64,000 nt of DNA from IMG/VR virus record IMGVR_UViG_3300008050_000027, positions 29,670-93,669 of that record; one strand, given 5' to 3'. Numbering within the stretch: the stretch's first letter is position 1; each line of letters begins with the position of its first letter. Origin of the DNA: a virus. Made by a program: the position numbers and the translations under genes. Below are positions 52,301 to 59,597 of this stretch, one piece after another. The notes below the pieces were generated by a model that worked only from the letters and a program-made list of their open reading frames with translations, ran no database searches and was not told where the DNA came from.

Positions 52301-53727
52301 TTATACCCATCTAGTGTAGCTATCTGTGTATCGCCCGCCAAACAATATTCCATTTCAGCGAAATCTGCGTACCGTGAGTTATGGCAAACTATTGAATTTG
52401 TTGCAAAATTCTCATGCCCGTCGACAGTCATATCGTAAACCGGAATTTTTTTCCAAGGAGTAACAGAGACAACTTTATGATTTCTAAAATTATCTTTCTT
52501 AAATTGCTTCCATTTTAAATCTTTTTTATCAAGAAATCGTGTAAGTGTTGCGCCGCTAATATTTAGTTGATCTGATATTTTTAAGACTGTTGGTTTATCG
52601 ATTCTCTTTCCAGTTTCAACTATTAAATCAATTGTTAATTTAGCAGTTTCACTTTTTCTTGATCGGCCTTTCCAGTATTCTGCAAAATTTCTTGAAGATT
52701 TTATTCTACCCTCAGCCCATGCGTGCTTTATTGTTTTTGAATGTTTATTTTTATTTTCTTCTACTTTATACCAATCGCTACGTGTTTTCGCACCCTTTGC
52801 AACACTCTCAGGATTATGCGATGGATTATTATTTAACCAATGATTTCGGCGCATTTCACGAATTTTTGGTTGGCGATTAACATTAGCGACACCGGCTCGT
52901 CGAGAGCCATCATCTTCATCCCAAGCTTGCTGGATCCCTGCAATCATTTTTTCGCGATGGTCGATCCATTGTTGCTTTGTATCTTGGGCATGTAACTTTA
53001 GGTGCTCTTTAGCATCCATAATTAACAAGTTGTCTGGAGTGTTATTCTCAGAATCATAATCAATATGATGAATATGTTCCTCGCCTTTCTTTACTTTTCT
53101 TTTTGTGCTCCACTCTGCAATTAATTTATGCTCAGATATCCACCCATTCCAACCAGATGGATCCATTGTATAAATGTTTTTATAACCGGTGAATTGTTTA
53201 CCATCTTTTGATGTTCCATTAAACTGCTTACGATAGAAAGGCATCATTGAGTCACCAGCTTTTAAACTGCCAGCGTCTTGATACTCCCCGCTACGTGTCA
53301 TACAAGGATGATCAGGCGTACATATAAGCTCTGTGTCATCGTCAAATTTAATTTTTACAGTGTCTTTTATACCTGACTGTCTTGGATGATGCGCGTAAGC
53401 TGGAACTATCTGTTTTTTCTCATGATCATATGAATAAACAATAAACTTTTCATCTTTAGGATATCGCTTAGCTAATTCTGCAATCGACACAAATCCCTCT
53501 TTTCCAGGAACTGGTATAAGTGTATGTCCCGCTAGACACTGTCGATCATATTGCCCATATGCATTTAATGCATTACTATATACTTGGCTGTATGATTTTT
53601 TAAATGCGGTTACCGCACTCGTTGCAGTTGGTTGTCTAAAAGAACGAACTTTTTTCTTTAATACCGGGCCGCCACGAAAAAGTTGCGTTAGCCTTTTGAA
53701 TAAATCATCTCGTCGATTTTCTGCCAT
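49327..53727 (-). CDS. 20: Portal vertex protein with two inteins (gp20-like)
   Basis: A 1466-residue precursor. Removing two inteins (residues 64-450 and 462-832) leaves a portal of about 708 residues. The joined exteins read NAYGQYDRQ, SRYADFAEMEY, TPEICSALDIFSEETTA, a near match to the T4 gp20 segment RYAEY..MEYTPEI.SALDIY.DE. Downstream portal signatures include RFRWVTQGNQILDAWQVSHF, PYGSSVLESARRIWRQLILI, EDAMLVYRVVRSPERRVFYI and DFSLMLSNPSTVAQQQKLEL. The C-terminal 200 residues carry a Gly-rich acidic linker and a basic patch (KPRKRKKSVKQ). The portal is the DNA entry ring and nucleates head assembly. It follows the terminase gene by 50 bases. Confidence 0.93.
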   Translation of the reverse strand: MAENRRDDLFKRLTQLFRGGPVLKKKVRSFRQPTATSAVTAFKKSYSQVYSNALNAYGQYDRQCLAGHTLIPVPGKEGFVSIAELAKRYPKDEKFIVYSYDHEKKQIVPAYAHHPRQSGIKDTVKIKFDDDTELICTPDHPCMTRSGEYQDAGSLKAGDSMMPFYRKQFNGTSKDGKQFTGYKNIYTMDPSGWNGWISEHKLIAEWSTKRKVKKGEEHIHHIDYDSENNTPDNLLIMDAKEHLKLHAQDTKQQWIDHREKMIAGIQQAWDEDDGSRRAGVANVNRQPKIREMRRNHWLNNNPSHNPESVAKGAKTRSDWYKVEENKNKHSKTIKHAWAEGRIKSSRNFAEYWKGRSRKSETAKLTIDLIVETGKRIDKPTVLKISDQLNISGATLTRFLDKKDLKWKQFKKDNFRNHKVVSVTPWKKIPVYDMTVDGHENFATNSIVCHNSRYADFAEMEYCLAGDTQIATLDGYKTIKQLSEEYSADDTFYVYAYDHEKKSIVPALGKHARQTRFDHAWKVTFNSGKEIIGTANHRLMKRDGTFCRIDGLSAGDSMMPFYRKSWYGEGKGTDSGTDYRFIYTIANGWQREHKVVAEWASNRQLKEGEVVHHKNFTKFDNNPENLQIMTADEHNRYHRKILNGHKWSPDNQEWINKFKANHSKFMKENNPAERRDITFGKILEICENSEFNLYSLCSKLDTDPNVIKRRLRKNGFKNFETFAAAYSPGWKNNSWDNKGSKNPRYDSSLTFQSVCDTYEDGMQLSLLCEKLDTTAAKVKNRLKNNGYKNFTDFRENYANHKVVSVEYYGEIPLYDLTVDGYKNFATDTVISHNTPEICSALDIFSEETTAVNEKDSSLHIFSENPKIKQLLDELFLDIINVDHNLTAWTRNLCKYGDMFLFNDVHPELGVVNVFPMPVNEVEREEGYDPEEPLAVRFRWVTQGNQILDAWQVSHFRMVGNDAFLPYGSSVLESARRIWRQLILIEDAMLVYRVVRSPERRVFYIDVGTVPTEDIPNYMEAAQTKLKRSQVVDKSSGRVDLRYNPLSVDEDYFIPVRGGETGTKIDTLAGGQHVSDIADVEYIQRKLFSALKVPKAYLGYDESLSSKATLAQEDIRFSRTISKIQRVLISELEKIAQIHLYTHGYEGEDLSDFSLMLSNPSTVAQQQKLELFRTKFEIAGSIPEGLLDRSYIQKEVLSLSDDEIELIEKGRFKDRVLDLKLESEELEDNSPMGGGGGGALGGGGLGGGYEGEDGDGDLPDGLAGDDGGGGEDLDIDDDSGDSGAGEEDLFAGEDHGKRLIVSDDDPNDDEDISLHQALMDDGSEDDDKPRKRKKSVKQSDQLSRYGYNRKRRRTHGPTKTHMPDFSSIVKPDGDPNDLKFFRGSPFSGSLSDAILNDDSLLLAENKTSNMSYEMRVILTSLGKHIDSIKKEMKMPREMLTEYLNVDDIVINDPIFEIDLSDFENESDS
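51232..52344 (-). mobile_element. Intein 2 in portal, with HNH endonuclease
   Basis: 371 residues (462-832). Cys1 in CLAGDTQIATLDG, block B GTANHRLM, C-terminal LYDLTVDGYKNFATDTVISH followed by Asn832 and Thr as the +1 residue. HNH region: GEVVHHKNFTKFDNNPENLQ, ADEHNRYHRK. Two helix-turn-helix-like repeats (LCSKLDTDPNVIKRRLRKNG and LCEKLDTTAAKVKNRLKNNG) follow. It is clearly related to intein 1 (shared SYDHEKK/AYDHEKK, AGDSMMPFYRK and HKVVSV segments), and lies only 11 extein residues downstream of it. Confidence 0.92.
52378..53538 (-). mobile_element. Intein 1 in portal, with HNH endonuclease
   Basis: 387 residues (64-450). Splicing signals: Cys1 in CLAGHTLIPVPG, block B CTPDHPCM with His140, and C-terminal block VYDMTVDGHENFATNSIVCH followed by Asn450 and Ser as the +1 extein residue. 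The insert carries an HNH-type nuclease: GEEHIHHIDYDSENNTPDNL then MDAKEHLKLHAQ. A helix-turn-helix segment (KPTVLKISDQLNISGATLTR) near residue 385 could read DNA. All splicing residues are present, so it should be active. Confidence 0.92.
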
Positions 53728-53777
53728 TACATCTTACCTTACACAAAAACTTGAAAATGTGAACACTCGAAGCTTAT

Positions 53778-55406
53778 TCAAAACAGCCAATCCATATTAG
53801 CAGCGGGGTTTGTGTTCTTTTTCCGCTTTTTGTTCGCTTCGATACCAGTCCCACCAGCGTATGGTACCATCCCTGTCCAGGAAGGTAGTACTTCATTACC
53901 ATTATTGCTTAAATTTTCGAAATCATTGTGTGACATACCAAACCCGCCCAACATAGCAGAATTTAGTTTCGTTGCAAAGTGGCTATGTGTTCCAGACACA
54001 TCAAATAAATATAGTCCAATAGCTAAAGCCATCACTAAGTCGTCATTGCAACTTTTTTGTGCCTGGGGTTTGCGACCCTTCATAATGAATGTTTTGAACT
54101 CATCATATAATCGCGAAGAATACGTTTTGAACACCCTATTGCGGATAACTTCTTCCAACTTTGTTAAAACATTCTCTCGTGACCCTTTTTGCATGTCAAA
54201 CCCAGCATTCGAAACTGAATTTGGTTGCACATAGTCACCTACAGGTGCGTGTTTTTTGTTTTCGTAGTATATATTCGTGTACCCAATATAATCTATTAGA
54301 TGGATTAGAACATGGTTACCGTATGTGTTCTTCTCTGGTGCAATCAGCGCGTTATTATATTTTATTGCATACTCAGCAAGCAGATTTGCGAACTTATCTG
54401 GTCTTATTTTGCCGCGATATTCTGCAACTTGCTCTGCCAATGTTGTATTGATAACATGAAAAGTAGAATAGTCATTACTATCACCACGTCCGACGTCTGC
54501 GGAGATAATATACTTGACGTCATCGTCGATTATCGGCTCTTTCCAGACCCAAACATTTCTTTCTGGCCCTTCACGCCTAATAGGGTCAATGATATTTTGG
54601 CTTACCCATTCTATATCACTAGCCTCTAAGTATGTATCACCAGAAGCACCAAAGTCGCACAAAAGTTCTTGAGCGACGCCTTTTTTTGACAGTTTTGTAC
54701 ATTCGTTCTCAAACCATGCTTGATCACGTTCTGGGTGTACGTCCCAAGGCAGCAAAATTGGGAAGAATTCGCTTGTTCCGTCTTGTGCATCCTTCCATAA
54801 CGTGTGAAACTGGTTACCAACACCCTTTGGGGTCGAAATAATTATAGCCCGACCACCCGTTGATAATGTAGAGTTCAAACCCGTCCATAATTCATCAAAA
54901 TTGTTGATATGGGCTGCTTCGTCAATGATCAACAAAGATAGAGCTTCTGATCGACCAGCATCGGGAGCAGTCGGGATAGCTTCAACTCTTGAATTCGAGG
55001 GCGCACCAAAAATAAGTGATTGCTTATTATCTTCAACGATCTTAGGTAAAACAAGCCACTTAGGGAGGCTATTAACGACATGTTTTACTTTACGGATCAA
55101 TCCCATTGCCGTCTTTAACTTCGTAGCCATCACCAATACTTCTTTATTTCTGTGAAATATTAGTAACCAAGCAGCATATGCAGTGGCGAGAGTCGTTAGA
55201 CCAAGCTGGCGTGATTTATTTACGATCACATACCTATTAGAAACGAATGCTTTAAGACAGTCATCCTGAAATGGAAATGTCTTGAATATGACTGGTCCTT
55301 TTACTGGGTGAGGAATTTTTGCGTAAGTATTAAGGAAATAATGCGGATCTCTTGCGCACCGACGGATTTCATCAGTTTGCATCTTTTTACTTACTGATAA
55401 TGACAT
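53778..55406 (-). CDS. terL: Terminase large subunit (gp17-like)
   Basis: A 542-residue packaging motor. ATPase: Walker A-like NKSRQLGLTT (about 63-72, with the adenine-binding FKTFPFQ before it), Walker B LLIIDEAAH (158-166), and coupling motif IISTPKGVG. Nuclease: SADVGRGDSNDYS with Asp304, IAPEKNTYGNHVL with Glu358, and KSCNDDLVMALAI with the third Asp near 456. All metal ligands of the RNase H-like nuclease are in place. It would dock on the portal encoded next. No clear small terminase was found, though the 151-residue gene upstream occupies the T4 gene 16 position. Confidence 0.95.
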   Translation of the reverse strand: MSLSVSKKMQTDEIRRCARDPHYFLNTYAKIPHPVKGPVIFKTFPFQDDCLKAFVSNRYVIVNKSRQLGLTTLATAYAAWLLIFHRNKEVLVMATKLKTAMGLIRKVKHVVNSLPKWLVLPKIVEDNKQSLIFGAPSNSRVEAIPTAPDAGRSEALSLLIIDEAAHINNFDELWTGLNSTLSTGGRAIIISTPKGVGNQFHTLWKDAQDGTSEFFPILLPWDVHPERDQAWFENECTKLSKKGVAQELLCDFGASGDTYLEASDIEWVSQNIIDPIRREGPERNVWVWKEPIIDDDVKYIISADVGRGDSNDYSTFHVINTTLAEQVAEYRGKIRPDKFANLLAEYAIKYNNALIAPEKNTYGNHVLIHLIDYIGYTNIYYENKKHAPVGDYVQPNSVSNAGFDMQKGSRENVLTKLEEVIRNRVFKTYSSRLYDEFKTFIMKGRKPQAQKSCNDDLVMALAIGLYLFDVSGTHSHFATKLNSAMLGGFGMSHNDFENLSNNGNEVLPSWTGMVPYAGGTGIEANKKRKKNTNPAANMDWLF

Positions 55407-55412
55407 ATTGAC

Positions 55413-55868
55413 CTACGAGATTCCGTATACTGCCGTAACTCTGTAGTATGCTCGCTTGTGTGCTAGTGGAGTAACCTGTGTATAAGGACTAAGTGAGCTT
55501 CCTGTTTGCAGCATTTCAATAGAGTCTGTAATTGCGGAATCTTTGACTTTAAGTATCTTCTTTTGACATGCACGATACTCTTTCTTAATTGACTTCACCT
55601 TATCGTCCATCAGCTTTTTTGCTTGAGCCATGAACTTTGTTCTTTGGACGTGAGATTCTTCTGCAGTCCTAAATGTTATTACGGTGACGTACTTTACAAT
55701 GAGCTTTAAGTCTTTTCCCTCTTCATATTGTACTGCTCCCTGCAAATTACATTTTATAGAGTGCTGGGGTGACGTTCTGAGTGGGTAACCCGTTCCGTCT
55801 GCCGATGAAGCTCCCCAGTCAGTATTAATGATTTGTCCGATAGTGTTTATCTCTTCAGTTGATAGCAT
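55413..55868 (-). CDS. Hypothetical protein in small-terminase position
   Basis: A 151-residue protein directly before terL (6-base gap), where T4 has gene 16 (164 residues). It has a beta-rich start (NTIGQIINTDWGASSADGTG, KLIVKYVTVITFRTAEES) and a central coiled coil (FMAQAKKLMDDKVKSIKKEY, CQKKILKVKDS). T4 gp16 also has a central coiled coil, but I see no helix-turn-helix and no sequence match, so the small-terminase idea is position-based only. Confidence 0.45.
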   Translation of the reverse strand: MLSTEEINTIGQIINTDWGASSADGTGYPLRTSPQHSIKCNLQGAVQYEEGKDLKLIVKYVTVITFRTAEESHVQRTKFMAQAKKLMDDKVKSIKKEYRACQKKILKVKDSAITDSIEMLQTGSSLSPYTQVTPLAHKRAYYRVTAVYGIS

Positions 55869-55918
55869 CTTATAACCTCACGCAAATATCTAACATTAAT
55901 TATGGTCCATGGACTTAA

Positions 55919-56260
55919 TTAGACACTTAACTTTATTACCTTCTTTCTAATTTGTCTTTTTTTATTTTCGGCGTGGACCTGTTGCTGTGATGGTCGCCAA
56001 CCCTCTTGCCAATCTTTTTGGTGTGTATCATACCATTTTAATGAGCACAAAAAACAGCATTCATTACTGTCATAGCTTATGACGTCGTCACCCATAAGCA
56101 TAGCATGACCACAAACACCACAGAATAGCGGCATTGGAGCAGTAGAGTTTTTAGATTTAATTATACTAAATCCAAGCTGATGATGAAATATCAGCCTAGA
56201 ATCATCGAGTGATTCCCAGTTATTACACATATAAGTATAATAACTGGAAACACCCAACAA
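55919..56260 (-). CDS. Small zinc-ribbon protein
   Basis: A 113-residue protein. Cys pairs FCGVCGHAM and ECCFLCSLKW (about residues 46-75) likely form a zinc ribbon. The C-terminus is basic (AENKKRQIRKKVIKLSV), suggesting nucleic-acid binding. It starts 5 bases after the gp46-like gene ends. Its function is unknown; a regulatory or recombination-linked role is possible. Confidence 0.55.
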   Translation of the reverse strand: MLGVSSYYTYMCNNWESLDDSRLIFHHQLGFSIIKSKNSTAPMPLFCGVCGHAMLMGDDVISYDSNECCFLCSLKWYDTHQKDWQEGWRPSQQQVHAENKKRQIRKKVIKLSV

Positions 56261-56265
56261 ATAAA

Positions 56266-58845
56266 CTAATCGCAGATAACTAGTGAGTCCTTTGTATTTT
56301 CTGGTCGCGTAATCTCGATTAAGTTGTCAGTAATATCTTTCACGCCGTCGATATGCGAAATAACTAAAATGTTCTTATACCAGCGCTTCAAAGAAGCTAG
56401 CATTCTGTTACATGCTTCGATGCTAGATTCATCCAAAGTACCGAACCCTTCATCTATTATTAGGAAATCTGGTCGGGGCAGCGATGACGCATTTTGTAAA
56501 GCGACCCTAATAGCTAGTGATGAAATCATCTTTTCCATTCCGGAACCTAACTCTATTAATCGCTTTGAGTCGCCATAATCTATATAGATGTTTGTCCTAT
56601 CGTCACCCTCATCTTTCTCGAATCGTAATGTAAAGTTCACAATCCCTTGTAGCGTTTTTTGAATCTCTGAATTTATCACTGGTAACTGAGATTCTATTAT
56701 CTGTGTGGGTATCCCTTTTTTTGACGTCGCTAGCGTAAACATTTCGAACAGCTTCCACTTTGTTCGAATACCTTTATACTCGTCACGCTCTTTTGTAAGC
56801 CTTTCTATTTCATTTTTTAAACTTCCCTGCTCTGATGCTACTAATATCCTGTTTTTGTCTATTTGGTTTACTTTCGTTTGCAGGGTGCCTATTTCTGTTT
56901 TGATGTTATCCGTCTTGTCATCAGTAGTATCAACAACCCTGAGCGTATAGTCAGATAGTGTGTACTCCGCATTAGCAATATTTTTTTGCATATCTGCAAT
57001 ATCACGTTCAGTGCTGTCCAATGATGCTTTAGATTTTGCAATCTCTGTATCAAGCTTTATCTTTTTCTTGACAAGCATGCCATGCTCTTTTATCTTACTC
57101 TCCACTGATTCCAGCTCTAGGGACGTTAAAGCCTTCTCTGACTCTTCTACGTCCTTCATTAAAGCAGCAACTTTCGATTCCTGTGTAATGACCAATGCTT
57201 TATCTCTATGTGAGTCCTTAATATACTTACACCCAGGAAATTTATCATCACATGGAACATCTGCTAGTTTTAAAACAGACTTTCTTTGCAGTTTGAGTCT
57301 ATCGTAAGCTTTTTCGTGTTCATGTTTTAAAGCCAATGTCGCACGCTTCAGATTATGTATACTCTGTGCTTTTTCATTTAGCTCGTTAATTGAAATTTCA
57401 CTAAGCAACATCTCTGTATTAGACAACAGCTCTTTGTTACTCTTCATGCTAGCGTAGACTTGCTCCTTTACACTCATGTCAGACTTCAAGTTGTTTAAAA
57501 GTTGCGCTAACTTCTTTTTTTGGCGTTCAACATCACCCGGCGTGATTTGTGTAGCATGTTTTGATGTTGCAAGTTTGACCTTTAGAACATCTAGCTCTTC
57601 TCTGTAAGCACTTAGACTCTTCTCTGCCGTACTTAATATACCACCATACTGGAGTATTTTGTCTTTATGCTGTGCAATCGTGCTATCCCAATCAACATCA
57701 GGAGCATTTTTTACCTGAGCCTTGATCAAGCTTGAATCTTCTTTCACATATGCATTGATCTTATCAAATATAACAACATCTAAGAGTCTAGAGATTATTT
57801 GGTCACGTGTTGTAGTACCAGCATCGATGAACTTATTCATACCATCTTGTGATGCTAATGCAGTCATCATAAAATCTTCTGGTGAACCGATAAGCTTCCT
57901 TATCTCTTTCTCCGTATCTTTTCTTTGCTCTCCGTTAAGTTCTTTCTTCACAGTTCCGTCATCATTTAAAAGATCAAAGTTTAAGCTTGTTATTGCATGT
58001 TTGTGCCCAGCTTTTGTTTCATTTCTTACCGACTGTCTAGAAACACGATAATCTTTGCCATTCACTGTGATTACAACAGTAGAGACGCAATGATTATACC
58101 TGATGTTTATCATGTGAAGGTTTTTTATTGACCCTCTGTCTGATTGGTTAAACAACGCAAAGAGTAGCGTTCCTAATAATGATGATTTGCCTATTCTATT
58201 TGCTCCAAAAATGCCTGTTATGCCACGTAAGTTCTTAAAATTTACTCTATTTCCTGAGCCGTACCCGAATGTGTTATCGAATGTCATTTCTTTTAATGAC
58301 CATCTAATACCACGAGCAGTCTGATCATCAACCACAGCACGGGCAGTGTACTTTTTTATCATATCTCGTACCTCAACCCACTCTTTATCAGAGAACTCAT
58401 CCTCCTTGAAAAATTCACGAAACAGCTTAAGCATAATGTCAGGATCACGAAGGTCTGTTTTTTGCAGAGATATATTCTGTGTATCAATGACGTTCGAGTC
58501 GACGATATGTTCATCTTTGAAAACGACCTCAGATGCACCTCTTACAGCCTTTATCTCATTCGTAAGCTGCTTAACTTCAGTCTGTGTGATCAGTGCATTT
58601 GATCTGACGCGGATTCGGGCCCCTTTTGGTACATTATTTATCGCACTGACGGTATCTTTAATAGTCCCTTTCCAATCGATCGTCCAAAACTCTCTATCAT
58701 GTTCAATTTTCTTGAATGTAACATCAAAATCTTTTTTTGCTCTAATTTCCCATAGCAAATAGCCTTTCCCAGGCTCTTCGCCGTAAGATTGCATAATTGT
58801 TGATCCGCTATATCCGATATAGGGCTTTTTAATCTTTATTTTCAT
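56266..58845 (-). CDS. 46: gp46/SbcC-like ATPase with N-terminal gp47 cap domain
   Basis: An 859-residue recombination ATPase. Residues 1-165 are not ATPase: PYIGYSGSTIMQSYGEEPGK followed by GYLLWEI is the end of the Mre11/SbcD nuclease and start of its DNA-capping domain (the Y-x-GS-x-x-Q motif). The ATPase begins near 183 with the lobe SLKEMTFDN and Walker A GANRIGKSS (214-222). Coiled coils flank a hook ADVPCDDKFPGCKYI with Cys532 and Cys539. The C-terminus has the signature ELGSGMEKMISSLAIRVALQ and Walker B DFLIIDEGFGTLDESS. It would process DNA ends with the gp47-like nuclease encoded upstream. The cap-to-ATPase fusion is unusual. Confidence 0.9.
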   Translation of the reverse strand: MKIKIKKPYIGYSGSTIMQSYGEEPGKGYLLWEIRAKKDFDVTFKKIEHDREFWTIDWKGTIKDTVSAINNVPKGARIRVRSNALITQTEVKQLTNEIKAVRGASEVVFKDEHIVDSNVIDTQNISLQKTDLRDPDIMLKLFREFFKEDEFSDKEWVEVRDMIKKYTARAVVDDQTARGIRWSLKEMTFDNTFGYGSGNRVNFKNLRGITGIFGANRIGKSSLLGTLLFALFNQSDRGSIKNLHMINIRYNHCVSTVVITVNGKDYRVSRQSVRNETKAGHKHAITSLNFDLLNDDGTVKKELNGEQRKDTEKEIRKLIGSPEDFMMTALASQDGMNKFIDAGTTTRDQIISRLLDVVIFDKINAYVKEDSSLIKAQVKNAPDVDWDSTIAQHKDKILQYGGILSTAEKSLSAYREELDVLKVKLATSKHATQITPGDVERQKKKLAQLLNNLKSDMSVKEQVYASMKSNKELLSNTEMLLSEISINELNEKAQSIHNLKRATLALKHEHEKAYDRLKLQRKSVLKLADVPCDDKFPGCKYIKDSHRDKALVITQESKVAALMKDVEESEKALTSLELESVESKIKEHGMLVKKKIKLDTEIAKSKASLDSTERDIADMQKNIANAEYTLSDYTLRVVDTTDDKTDNIKTEIGTLQTKVNQIDKNRILVASEQGSLKNEIERLTKERDEYKGIRTKWKLFEMFTLATSKKGIPTQIIESQLPVINSEIQKTLQGIVNFTLRFEKDEGDDRTNIYIDYGDSKRLIELGSGMEKMISSLAIRVALQNASSLPRPDFLIIDEGFGTLDESSIEACNRMLASLKRWYKNILVISHIDGVKDITDNLIEITRPENTKDSLVICD

Positions 58846-58852
58846 CTAATCT

Positions 58853-59500
58853 CTACGAAATGACTTCAGCATTAGGGTACTTGTGAAGATCTTCTTCGTC
58901 TATTTCAATCTCATATTCTCTGTAATCAAGAAATTGCTGACGGTGGATATCACCAAGCATAACATAATCATAATCTTTAAAAAAATCGACAGCTAATTCT
59001 GATTCAAGTTCCCAACCTGCATCAGTAACGCTACCTGTAACAGAACCATGAAATAACGCAATGTTTATTTCACCCTCTACAGGCTTTACTCTACTCCATC
59101 CTTCTTCATCAAAAACTGAAAATACGCACCAATTATAACCTGGGGCAAAATTATATGTTCCAGACTCTTTATACAGGAATATCCTGTCGTCATCTATTGC
59201 ATTAATGATGGGTGATATTGCATCTTGCCTATAAGAGTTTACCAGATTCCCATCATGATTCCCTAGAATTACGTGGACATCACAGATCTTGACCATCTCT
59301 TTGAACCACCAAGTAAGCTGATCAATCAGTTCTGGTGATATTCCTTGCGTTTTGTTATGAACGATATCGCCTGCTATCATGATGATATCAGGCTTTGTTA
59401 CTTTTAGTTCTTCGAATAATTTTTCAAAAACTCTTCTATACTCTTCGTGGCGTTGAAGGCCCCGCCAATGCACGTCACCAATGTGTACTATGCGACACAT
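58853..59500 (-). CDS. 47: gp47/SbcD-like nuclease, catalytic domain only
   Basis: A 215-residue protein with all phosphodiesterase motifs of Mre11/SbcD: HIGDVHWRG, IAGDIVHNK, ILGNHDGNLV, ALFHGSVTG and MLGDIHRQQ (the last usually reads GHxH). It ends LDYREYEIEIDEEDLHKYPN, after which T4 gp47 (339 residues) would continue into the cap domain. Here that domain begins the next gene, 7 bases on. Both relevant frames have stops in the junction (TAG at the end, another TAG just before the ATG), so a single indel does not reunite them. Likely a real split, with the two proteins acting as a complex. Confidence 0.88.
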   Translation of the reverse strand: MCRIVHIGDVHWRGLQRHEEYRRVFEKLFEELKVTKPDIIMIAGDIVHNKTQGISPELIDQLTWWFKEMVKICDVHVILGNHDGNLVNSYRQDAISPIINAIDDDRIFLYKESGTYNFAPGYNWCVFSVFDEEGWSRVKPVEGEINIALFHGSVTGSVTDAGWELESELAVDFFKDYDYVMLGDIHRQQFLDYREYEIEIDEEDLHKYPNAEVIS

Positions 59501-59597
59501 AGCTTATCCCCATGTATATCAAGAGCAAATTCTTGTTTAATCATATATGATTATACATGTATATGGTAAATAGTGTTAATCAGGTAACAGACTCCAG

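Noticed and set aside
58839-58860. gp46/gp47 split as a simple sequencing error
   Set aside because: TAG ends the nuclease frame and another TAG stands immediately before the ATG in the ATPase frame, so one inserted or deleted base does not give a continuous protein.
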